Assembly: GCA_027604005.1 (NCBI GenBank)
Contig: JADGJT010000527.1
Span: 2,685-13,169, forward strand
Length of the DNA: 10,485 nt
Direction: 5' to 3'
From: Dinochytrium kinnereticum
Taxonomy: Eukaryota; Chytridiomycota; Chytridiomycetes; Chytridiales; Chytridiaceae
This document shows positions 1 through 7,617 of this stretch, one piece after another. The notes beneath the pieces were generated by a model. That model had not been told where the DNA came from, did not search any database, and worked only from the letters and a program-made list of their open reading frames with translations. Positions within the stretch are counted from its first letter, which is position 1, and every line of letters begins with the position of its first letter. A program made the position numbers and the translations under genes.

Positions 1-109
1 TTTACGGTGTTTGCTGATTCTTTTACTTTTCTGTTTTTTTTATTTAACCTGCTGGTTTTTTTTTCTGTTTCTTTCAATCTCCTGCTTTCATGGTTTTCTT
101 TGTTGACAG

Positions 110-175
110 GTTCCTGTGCAGCAGTTTTCGAAGCGATGGAATGATCTTGTTGACTTTTTGCAAGAATTGTCATGA
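110..175 (+). CDS. Probable last exon of an upstream gene (partial)
   Basis: A T-rich stretch from position 1 ends in a good 3' splice site (TTGTTGACAG, ending at 109). The frame that follows is open for 21 codons and closes with TGA at 173-175. The peptide, VPVQQFSKRWNDLVDFLQEL plus a final Ser, looks like a real amphipathic helical C-terminus. An AATAAA lies 38 nt after the stop, as expected for the end of a transcript. The rest of the gene is left of the window, so I cannot name the protein. The assumption is that bases 1-109 are the tail of an intron. The exon is too short for composition to prove it is coding. Confidence 0.5.
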   Translation, partial: VPVQQFSKRWNDLVDFLQELS

Positions 176-212
176 AGTTTCATTTTTGTTGGCCAAAAGT
201 TGGGGGTAGCCA

Positions 213-218
213 AATAAA
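213..218 (+). terminator. Poly(A) signal AATAAA of the upstream gene
   Basis: A canonical AATAAA hexamer lies 38 nt after the TGA of the probable terminal exon and only 44 nt before the start codon of the next gene. It supports a transcript ending here and shows how tightly the genes are packed. It is assigned by position only. Confidence 0.45.
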
Positions 219-261
219 TCCTGAGAGAACGTTTTAAAAAAGTCCTTCACTTCTGAAAGCC

Positions 262-1669
262 ATGACCGAGTGTCAGCATGATCATGAGCATCTTGTCAAG
301 TCGGATGACCCTGAGCATCCCGTGAGATTTCATCCCTTTCATTGATTGATTGATTGATCGTTTTGGGGGGTTGACCGTTCAAAATTGTTTTTTTAGGCGA
401 ACCTCATCCCCGAGTTATGCCGTCTCATGTACACCCAAGGGTGGGTCACTGGAACAGGGTGAGCGTCCTCATCAACCTTGTGGTTCATTCATTTAACGCC
501 TCTTCTTTCTTTAGCGGTGGCATGACGATCCGTAAAGAGTAAGCCTGTCCGAAACACCACCCACCAAAATCTCACTCACTAACAAACATGATACAATGAC
601 AAAAAAAAAAACAAACAGGGACACCATCTACATCGCCCCCTCAGGCGTTCAAAAGGAACGCATGAACCCAACAGACCTCTACGTTCTAACCCCCACCCGA
701 GAAATCCTCCGATCCCCACCCGCCGAAAAGTCTTGGAAAATGTCTCAGTGCGCTCCACTCTTCTTCAACGCTTACGATCTGAGAGACGCTGGTGCTTGCA
801 TTCATACTCATTCGCAGAATGCTGTCATGGCTACTATGGTTTTCCCTGGGGAGACTTTTAGGATCACGCATCAGGAGATGATTAAGGGGATTAGGATTGG
901 ATCCACGAAGGAGAGTTTGAGGTTTTATGATGAGCTTGTTGTGCCTATTGTGGAGAATACGGCGGAGGAGGAGGATTTGCAGGAGAGGATGGCGGCGGTG
1001 AGTTTTGGTGTTTTTTTTTTGTTTTTTTTTTAGTTGTTTGTTTGTTTTAGTTTTTGTTTTTGTTTTTGTTTTGTTTTTTGGGGGAGGGGTTTAAAGGGAA
1101 CCGATGGTGTCTGTGAGGGGTTTGAGTTGTATTTTGGCAGTTATGCATGCAGCTTTGTATGATTCGGGTTAGGGTGTTTTTCATGCCGTGATCCCTGCTG
1201 GTGCTTTTGTTCTTCCGATGGCTTTTTGGAGTTGCAATTGCTCATAACTCATATACTTTGCCTTTGGAGCGATCCCTCTCATGTCTTTCTCCATCTCTCT
1301 CTGGTTGCAATCGATGTCTCTGAACAATACGCTCCCCCCCTCCCCCCTCCCAAATTCTCAATAGGCTATGAAAAAGTACCCAACAGCCAACGCCGTCCTC
1401 GTCAGACGTCACGGCGTGTACGTTTGGGGGGAAACATGGCAAAAAGGTAATTGAATTTTATTCCTCTCACTTCTGCCACTCACCAAAAAAAAAACTCTTC
1501 CTTTTTTTGGATTCTCTTTTTCGCAGCAAAATCCATGACGGAATGCTATGATTACCTCTTTGAGATTGCTGTCAAGATGAAGGCGATCGGCATTGACCCT
1601 GCTTCTGTTCCCGAGGGGAGTGAGTATCAGGAGGAGTCGGCGAAGAGGAAGAGAGCTAGGGTTGAGTAA
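262..1669 (+). CDS. MDE1: Methylthioribulose-1-phosphate dehydratase (methionine salvage)
   Basis: Exons are 262-321, 397-458, 515-538, 619-997, 1365-1446 and 1527-1669. They join in frame to 750 nt, 249 aa (human APIP 242, yeast Mde1 244). The enzyme is a cytosolic class II aldolase-fold zinc protein that dehydrates 5-methylthioribulose-1-phosphate in the methionine salvage pathway. Family blocks appear in order: [10 protein letters not shown] near 19, GWVTGTGGGM near 36, [11 protein letters not shown] at 53, QCAPLF at 92, IHTHSQNAV at 110, [10 protein letters not shown] at 131 and [11 protein letters not shown] at 187. Zinc ligands would be H111, H113 and H191, with catalytic acid E135. Each sits four residues before its human APIP counterpart (H115, H117, H195, E139). 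Exon 2 to 4 joins restore the conserved [12 protein letters not shown]. Introns are 57-80 nt except intron 4 (998-1364, 367 nt). Donors are GTGAG, GTAAG or GTAAT. All key residues are present, so the gene looks intact. Confidence 0.95.
998..1364 (+). other. Long intron 4 of the MDE1 gene
   Basis: The donor GTGAGT follows the Ala-Ala codons and the acceptor AATAG precedes GCT ATG AAA. Joining gives the expected family spacing between the QERMAA helix and the [13 protein letters not shown] block. At 367 nt it is several times longer than the other introns in this gene. Its first part is T/G-rich with TTTTTG iterations (about 1010-1090); its end is C-rich. I see no conserved exon or RNA in it. 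Short open frames inside it look non-coding. Confidence 0.8.
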
Positions 1670-1823
1670 TGTGGGGGGGGGGCTGTGAGGCATGTTCTTT
1701 CTCCATATCAAGTTTGGACTGACGTTTTCCTGGGTTTTTGCGTTGGGTCATTTTTATTCGGCCCTTGTTTCTTGTCTCTGCCTCATTTAATTTTTTTTTT
1801 TTCTTTCTGTTTTTTACTTCTTT

Positions 1824-1829
1824 TTTATT
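1824..1829 (-). terminator. Candidate poly(A) signal of the augmin subunit gene
   Basis: The + strand reads TTTATT, which is AATAAA on the - strand, 115 nt after the stop codon at 1944. It sits in a T-rich tract (A-rich on the transcript), so a chance match is possible. Confidence 0.35.
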
Positions 1830-1888
1830 TGCATGTTCTTTTACGTGACGGGTACATGCTTCACCCAGGCAAGAAAAGAAAAAAAGAA

Positions 1889-1894
1889 AATAAA
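1889..1894 (+). terminator. Candidate poly(A) signal of MDE1
   Basis: This AATAAA is 220 nt after the MDE1 stop and lies beyond the opposing gene's own candidate signal. Use of both would make the two 3' UTRs overlap in antisense. The assignment rests on the hexamer and position only. Confidence 0.4.
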
Positions 1895-1943
1895 CGACTT
1901 CAAAAATGAAACCAACAGCACCTCCACCCACTTCAAACCCCCA

Positions 1944-4900
1944 TTAAATCAAACTCTGTGCCTCATTCCACGCCCTAAACCCATCCAAAAAGATGCTTCC
2001 ATCCCCGCTTCTCCCAGACTGTCCTCTTCCCTGACCATCCGTCAAGTCAGGTGTTCCACAGTTTAAAGGCGGTGATCTCCTAAAATCAATTAGACCGCCA
2101 TCCCCGCCCAAACTTTGAGCGGGATTGATATGAGCATCATTCCAAGCTCTGAACCCATCCAAAAAGATTCCACCACCCCCACCACCTTCCCCTTCCCCTG
2201 ATCGTTGCCGCGTCTCTCTTTCCAATTCAACGTTCAAGTCCGTAACCTCATCGATGATGGATTCGGGTGGGTTGGACGAGGCCGTGAAATCAATCAACCC
2301 ACTCTGAACGTCAACGCCATCTTCCAAGTTTGGATGTGCCTCATTCCAAGCCCTGAACCCATCCAGAAACACACTGCCCTCTGCAGCCTCTCCAGTTGGA
2401 ACTAGTAACTCCGTCGGGTTGCTACCAGCCGGGGGAGGCGATTCCGTGAAATCTATCAAGCTTCCTCCTTGGACGTCTAGGATGGAGCTGGGATCTGGAT
2501 GGCCGGTGGGGACGTCGATGACCTCGCTTTTAACGATGGCCGAATCTTGGTGTTCCCAAAAATCCGGACCGCGGACGCTCTCGAAGGAGAGGGAGGGATT
2601 CATGGGGAGCGGAGGGATGTCTACAGAAAAAAAGATTTGATATTACGACTTGGGGAGGTGCTGTTAAAGTCTTTTCTTACCTCTTAAATCCAAAGACTCT
2701 TGGACCTCGTTTGGGCCAACTAGTGAGGTTCCATCTCCAGTCCAATCTGGGAACGAGTCAAGAAGCTCCAATGACCTACTCTCTTGATTGGCATTGGGTG
2801 GATCCCATAAGCCGTCATTGTTAGTTTCGTTGAATTGGGCATCGTCCGGACCGTCTTGAAGAAGAAAGTTTGGCTCGTTTTCGCCTATCATTTTTTTTGG
2901 GGGGCGGTTATTTTTTTTGGAATAAAGTAAGAACCGACAAAGAACGGAAGGAGGGGGGGTTTTCTACCAAACAAATCCTCATCCACCAGCCCGTCTCGAT
3001 CAAACACGCCATCATAAAAAACGCTCTTCTCATCAAGACCAAGGTCAATGCTACTTCCATCCATTTCATGATGCCGGACTGGCGAAACTTTACCACCAGC
3101 CTTCTTTTTAGACAGCGTCGAGAACTCGGGCTTCAGAGGCGTCCTTCCCCTGGATTGAGCACCTCTTGAGGAAGGAGGAGGGGCCCTTAACGGGGTTCGC
3201 ATAATCTCGGCGCGTGGCTGGAAACCTTCCGTTCCTGGTAAAGGTTAAATGAAAAGCTTGTAGACTTTAAAACGGAGGACTCACCTAAAGCGGCTAGAGG
3301 GTTGGTCGCAGCGTGTAGCTTTTCAAAACGAACTTTCGCGCCTTTCGCCGTTCTAGGAGTTTTGTCGACAAATGCGTCCGAGCCGGTTGCATAGATTGAG
3401 TCGACAATCTGGAGTAAAGATATAGATTGCACGTTAGGGTCAGGATGCTCTAACCTTACATATTAGGGATGGGGACAAACCTGACTGGCAACCGCCTTCA
3501 CAGACACTTTAACTGCATCTTTCCGACCTAAGAATCGTTTAATGAGTCTCATCGTGATTTTTATAAACCTCCGGTGGTTGACTCTGCTGCAGGAGCTATC
3601 TTTTTAATGCCTGGAACAAAACTTTTAAAAAAAAAACAAACAACAAACCGAGCCCTGCCGAACGGTCGTTTACGACTTCTTACCTGTTTTCATCTTACTT
3701 CGACCAGCAGAGTTAGCCACAGGTGTTCCCTTCCGCTCCGCGACTGATGTTCTTCTTAGTGCAGATCCTTGCACCCTCTCAATGGCACGAGGTGCAGGCT
3801 TTCGAGCGGGAGTAGCCCTAACTTCTCCAAGACTGAGCGTCATCCGAAACTCAACGGGCTTAAGCTGCTGGTGATGCTTGTTTCGGACGGCGTTTGATAT
3901 CTCGGAGATGGCTGCTGGGGTTGCTAAGCCTTAATTTTCAGAAAGTTTGGTTTGGTTGTTTTAAGGGGAAAATGGAGGATTAGGTGTCTGAGAAGGGGCT
4001 TGGAAGCTTTACCTTTTAGCGTTGATTTCTGGTAACGACTTTTTTTGGCCGTGTCGAATGGACGGTTGTTTTGCGAGTCGGGAGCGGATTTGAAACGAGG
4101 GGTTTTTGGAATAGAAGGTTTTGCGGGAAGGATGCTGAGGTTCGAAAATGTGAGATATATGATATGAATTTAAAATGTCTTACTCTTCAGTCATGGTCCG
4201 CATCCTCTCCTTGCTGTAACCACCAACGGAAGTAATGTTTTATTAAAGAAAACCGCGCGCTGCTAATTTGAAAACTTACCGACTCAGCCTAAGCCCTTCA
4301 ATGCTTTCCCTAACCGCCTCTAAGTCCTTAACTAGCCTCTCTTCAGACTCCAGAGCCTCCTGTAACTTCCTACGGGATCCCTCAACCTCACCAGATATAG
4401 ACTCACCTTCATTCACATATTAATACAAATAAATCCGAAAAATTACGGGAGCTTACCGAGGGGTGTTAGGTCGATAGAAGAGGCTTTGTTGACTTCGACG
4501 GATAGAAGCTTGGCAAGTACGTGACCGAGTTTAAAGACATTGGAAAAGTCTAGGTCGCCGTCACTGGTGTACATTCCGAAATTGCCCTTTTGGGGTTAGC
4601 GGGACGACACAGGGAGCGAGATTACATTTCTAAGGTCGACGGATCGGACTAGCTCTTCTGGGACGTTGAGGTGGAACTTGGAGACATCGATAAGGGTCGG
4701 GTGAGCGTGGTTTGTGAGGATTTGTTTGATGTCCTCTGAAAAAGGGGAAGAAACAAAAATTGAGGTTAAGTGGGGGAAGAGTGAAAGCTTGCTTGACGTT
4801 TAACGAACCAAAAGACCCTGCGTTTTCCGAAACCCAATCAATCGTCGCGCCCCAAACCCTCTTGCTCTCCTTAAGCTCATCCTCATGTCTCCCAACGATC

Positions 4901-5904
4901 TCCTCCAATGAAGCCGCCCAGACCTCTCTATCTTCTTCACGTAGCATGTCTGCTTGTTCATTCAAAAACGCCTATTGCTATCTATCAGCGTTCTGCCACA
5001 ACCATATCAACAAGAAAAGAATCATCCCGAACCATATCCTCTGCAATCTCTTCCAAAGCCTGCGTCATCTCTTTCCCATATCGCAACCATTCATGCTCGG
5101 TGGATTGACGAAGAAGTTGGTCGGATTGAAATTCTTGAGCGGATTGTTCGATAGTTTCGTAGCATTGGATTAGGTGATGAATGTCTGGCTTTTTCATGTA
5201 GTCCATGTTGGCGGTTTGGTCTGTTTATCATCGTGACGAAGAGGTGCAAGTTTTCAGCATGCCGCTGTCAATTCTCAAGAAAATGCACGGCGGTTTACCT
5301 GAACTTGTGACTGAGTACTCTCGTTCCATCACCGCGTTCAAGACGTGCGCCGATAATGCCAGCATTGTGTGTTCGTACCTAACTCATTAGCAACGCACTC
5401 ACAGCGTTAAATAGTCAAACCTTTCACCACGGAGATCATCAAAGCATGACCGCCTAATTAAAAGAGATTGTGGAAGAAAGCCATCTTTTTTCAATCCCTC
5501 CAAAGCCTTTACAACTGTTGACCGAAAATCCCTTCCTTGGGATCTATCGAAAATTGGCCAACAGCTTCGAAACATCTGTCAAAAGTCCAAGTTAAAACCG
5601 CCCCCCCCCCCCCCGAACAAAAAGCACAAACAAAAACCTCTCTAGCTCGCTCTCGATCCAACTTTGTGAACAAAAAGTAAGTCACCGCCTCAAACACCTT
5701 TGGATTGGCGGCGAATGACTTGGTGGGGAACAACTGCAGAACCAGATCCTCGTCCACATCTTTTGATGTCGGGATCCAATCGGATAGATTGAACTCGAGC
5801 AAGGTCAGTGTTGAGAATACGACGGATCTGGCGCTGTCATTCTTTATCGCTGTTGAGATGCTGTTGGGGCCGAATGGATGTTCGAGGGTGGTGGGTCCCA
5901 ACAT
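1944..5904 (-). CDS. HAUS6: HAUS augmin-like complex subunit 6, 17 exons
   Basis: Exons in transcript order: 5904-5638, 5575-5421, 5378-5299, 5220-5033, 4971-4809, 4735-4626, 4586-4457, 4406-4280, 4213-4184, 4134-4013, 3929-3684, 3610-3569, 3527-3481, 3408-3285, 3234-2968, 2884-2681, 2620-1944. They join in phase to 2979 nt, 992 aa (human HAUS6 955). Augmin binds spindle microtubules and recruits gamma-tubulin complexes to nucleate branches. Residues 1 to about 165 match the HAUS6 N-terminal domain: VVFSTLTLLEFNLSDW, then FEAVTYFLFTKLDRERAREM, FRSCWPIF, and RRSCFDDLRGERYE followed by LSAHVL. Residues about 168-410 are charged, heptad-rich coiled coil. About 417-620 is a basic, Pro/Thr-rich, disordered-looking region with TP sites (PIPKTPRF, RATPARKPAPR). 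The rest is acidic and ends in a triple repeat. The start is supported by an in-frame TGA two codons upstream (5913-5911). Introns are 39-83 nt; six of sixteen use GTT donors. The donor of intron 4 is ambiguous. Identity rests on remembered family motifs, not a search. Confidence 0.88.
1959..2459 (-). repeat. Three-fold protein repeat in the augmin subunit C-terminus
   Basis: Two alternating motifs occur three times in the last exon. LIDF is at residues 822, 876 and 944 (codons starting 2459, 2297 and 2093). [VI]FLDGFRAWN[ED]A is at residues 851, 919 and 977 (codons starting 2372, 2168 and 1994). LIDF is often followed by SPP or NPP. The linkers are Gly/Ser/Asp/Glu-rich and of unequal length (68 and 58 codons between successive long motifs). 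The last copy ends four residues before the stop. The motifs are nearly invariant while the linkers differ, which suggests selection on the motifs. Confidence 0.9.
5379..5420 (-). other. Intron 2 of the augmin gene, which decides the domain match
   Basis: Donor GTTTGA, a GCTAAT branch-like site and acceptor GTTAG give a 42-nt intron. Two alternatives were considered: reading through meets a TGA, and the stronger-looking GTGAGT 18 nt downstream would leave a 24-nt intron and add six residues. The chosen junction yields LRGERYEHTMLALSAHVL, which fits the family block (RGER[FY]E... followed by a [FL]S..VL helix). Confidence 0.7.
5601..5614 (+). repeat. C14 homopolymer inside intron 1 of the augmin gene
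   Basis: Fourteen consecutive C on the + strand (G14 on the transcript) lie in the 62-nt intron 5637-5576. The tract is prone to slippage and sequencing error, but a length error here does not affect the coding frame. Confidence 0.95.
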
Positions 5905-6271
5905 GGTTTCTCAGAGGACTTGTCCGAATGATATTCGAATCTGGTGACAAATGCTGGCTGGCCCCTGATGCTTATGGCCCTCTAGTCGCCCAAGTTCAAA
6001 AGCAACTGACAGCCTTCTTAACCATGTGCCAGTGGAATTTTCTTCTTATCGCAGAACGCTGCTGCGTGAAAGTTCATAACATTGGAGGCACTATGGATAT
6101 ATTGCATAACCAGAGACTAAAGCCCTTACAAAGACAACCACTTTGAAAAGGGTTCTATCGAAGCCTCAAAACCATCACAGCAGGCCCCACAAAGTGCTCG
6201 CCGAAAGCATCCCCTGCTCATCCGCTCGCGTCTCCTTCAACCCCGAAATCAAACAGATTTTTCACCTCAAA
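5905..6271. promoter_or_regulatory. Shared upstream region between the augmin and VMA7 genes
   Basis: The start codons of two divergent genes are 367 bp apart, so both promoters and 5' UTRs must lie here. The 100 nt before the VMA7 start are C/A-rich, as in many fungal 5' leaders. I see no convincing TATA box, paired inverted motif or conserved site, and the short open frames look non-coding. Confidence 0.5.
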
Positions 6272-6873
6272 ATGTCGTACGCAAAGGACCGAAGCCTCAT
6301 CTCCATCATTGGTGACGAGGCAAGCAACCCCCGCATCCACCACCCCGCATACTAACCCTTCATCTCAACAGGACACCGTCACCGGTCTTCTCCTCGGAGG
6401 CATCGGCCACATTGACTCAAAACAAAAGCCCAATTTCCTTGTCGTTGATTCCAGTTGAGTTGACAAACGCAACATACCACTCTTCTCTGACCCCTTGTTA
6501 TCTTGTTGCTGTCTTTTCATTTTGGCAGAGACCCCGCTGGCGAAGATTGAGGAGGCTTTTACGGAGTTTACGAGGAGGAAGGATATTGGGATTATTTTGA
6601 TTAACCAGCATGTGGGCGTGGTTCTGTTTTGTTGGTTTTGACTGGTTGGTAGGTGGCCAATGACATTCGACCTCTGCTTGATGATTACGAGGCTGCCTTC
6701 CCTACGGTTCTTGAAATCCCGTCAAAGGATCATCCTTACGATCCTTCGAAAGGTGAGGTGTTTCATCCTATTCACGATCGTGTTTGTGTTTTTTATTTTT
6801 ATATTTTAACGGTTGATGGTTAGACTCTGTCCTCAAGAGAGTGCAGAAGCTGTTTGGAGACGACGCAAAGTAG
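6272..6873 (+). CDS. VMA7: V-type proton ATPase subunit F
   Basis: Exons 6272-6319, 6372-6453, 6529-6611, 6653-6752 and 6824-6873 join to 363 nt, 120 aa (human ATP6V1F 119, yeast Vma7 118). Subunit F sits in the central rotor stalk of the cytosolic V1 sector and couples ATP hydrolysis to proton pumping at vacuoles and endosomes. Conserved blocks in order: DRSLISIIGDEDTVTG (7-21), NFLVVDSKTP (37-46), KIEEAFTEFTRRKDI (49-63), ILINQHVANDIR (66-77), EIPSKDHPYDPSKDS (92-106) and a final VQKLFG. Intron 1 must be GC-AG (GAG|GCAAGC...AACAG) to keep IIGDEDTVTG. Intron 2 has a GTTGAG donor. Introns are 41-75 nt. Length and all blocks are normal, so the gene looks intact. Confidence 0.96.
6320..6371 (+). 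other. GC-AG intron 1 of VMA7
   Basis: The 52-nt intron begins GCAAGC directly after the GAG codon, has an ACTAAC branch-site match at 6351-6356 and ends AACAG. Splicing at the nearby GT (6312, GTGACG) would shift the frame and destroy the conserved IIGDEDTVTG block, so the GC donor is needed for a functional product. Confidence 0.88.
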
Positions 6874-7009
6874 TTTTTGTTGCTGTTTTTTTTCTTCTTT
6901 TTTTTTGGTTATTTGTTTGGTGGTTCACACCGAAACGTCAATTCACCGCACTGCGACCGCTTTCGACCCTTTTCCCGCGCAAACCCCTCCACCTCTCAAT
7001 GTTTATAAC

Positions 7010-7015
7010 AATAAA
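7010..7015 (+). terminator. Candidate poly(A) signal of VMA7
   Basis: AATAAA lies 137 nt after the VMA7 stop, a normal distance for a fungal 3' UTR, and is the first good hexamer on that strand. Confidence 0.5.
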
Positions 7016-7530
7016 CCTTCAACTTTCCTTTTTCATACCATTTCTTGACGTGACCATTTCTGGTGATTGGGTTGATTTTTATTCGTAAAGAAGAAAACTG
7101 GACCTGCTTGTTTACAACCATTTATATATCCAAAATCTATCATAACTGCTCGATCGCGTCAAAACAGAACGAGATCTACCATTCACAGTGAAAGAGTTTA
7201 ACGGTGTGCTCACATTCCTCTCTTCATCCCCCGCAAACCCCCCGAAAAAAGAAACTATAGCAAAAAACTTCCCAATTCCAAAAAAGAGTCCCCCAAAATT
7301 ATGTCTTGCAGTAATCTGGACCCTGCTTCTTCGTTTCCATAACCAGCTCTCTTGACCCCGCTCTCCTTGTCAGAGAAGATGAAGCTTAATTTTGGACCCC
7401 ACCTTATCCCTCCCTACCCCCCACAAACACCAAAGTCAAACCGAGATCGAAACCGTGTCCAACGCGTTCAACAAAAAAATAAAATAAGAAGTAGAAGACG
7501 AAGCACTCCGACCGTTTAAAACTCTTTCAA

Positions 7531-7547
7531 GAAGAAGAAGAAGAAGA
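7531..7547 (+). repeat. GAA/TTC microsatellite
   Basis: Between five and six perfect GAA units, followed by an imperfect A/G-rich extension to about 7557. The tract lies in non-coding sequence about 70 nt past the stop codon of the - strand gene, probably in its 3' UTR. Confidence 0.9.
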
Positions 7548-7617
7548 AAAAGAAAGAACAAAACCCAAAACTTCACCCTCCACAAACCACTACCACCGCC
7601 TCTCTCAAAACACCCGA

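Larger units (their letters stand above)
1670..1943. other. Convergent 3' region between MDE1 and the augmin gene
   Basis: These 274 nt separate two stop codons that face each other. They contain a run of ten G (1673-1682), long T tracts (about 1788-1830), a + strand AATAAA at 1889-1894 and a - strand AATAAA (read as TTTATT at 1824-1829). No coding sequence is supported. Confidence 0.7.
6874..7617. other. Convergent intergenic region, no gene recognised
   Basis: About 740 nt lie between the VMA7 stop and the stop of the repeat-protein gene on the other strand. It holds T-rich sequence near VMA7, an AATAAA, an A/C-rich stretch and a GAA microsatellite (7531-7547). A 53-codon open stretch on the - strand (7413-7255) has no ATG and no recognised homology. 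I see no RNA gene or repeat element. Confidence 0.6.

Noticed and set aside
342..360. Tandem GATT/ATTG repeats in MDE1 intron 1, considered as a regulatory or structural repeat.
   Set aside because: There are only about four short units inside an intron; this is ordinary microsatellite sequence.
1226..1450. A 74-codon + strand open frame running from intron 4 into exon 5 of MDE1.
   Set aside because: It is in a different frame from the conserved [11 protein letters not shown] block and lies mostly in intron sequence.
5379..5402. A 24-nt intron with a strong GTGAGT donor as an alternative in the augmin gene.
   Set aside because: It is shorter than any other intron here and would insert six residues into the conserved RGER[FY]E block; the 42-nt GTTTGA intron restores the block exactly.
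5808..6146. A 112-codon + strand open frame across the start of the augmin gene and the shared promoter.
   Set aside because: Its first part is antisense to the well-supported HAUS6 first exon, and the peptide shows no domain. It is a shadow frame.
7255..7413. A 53-codon open stretch on the - strand containing SDKESGVKRAGYGNEEAGSR, between the two convergent genes.
   Set aside because: It looks protein-like, but it has no ATG, no convincing acceptor before it and no family I recognise. It lies after the stop of the upstream - strand gene, so I treat it as chance or 3' UTR.
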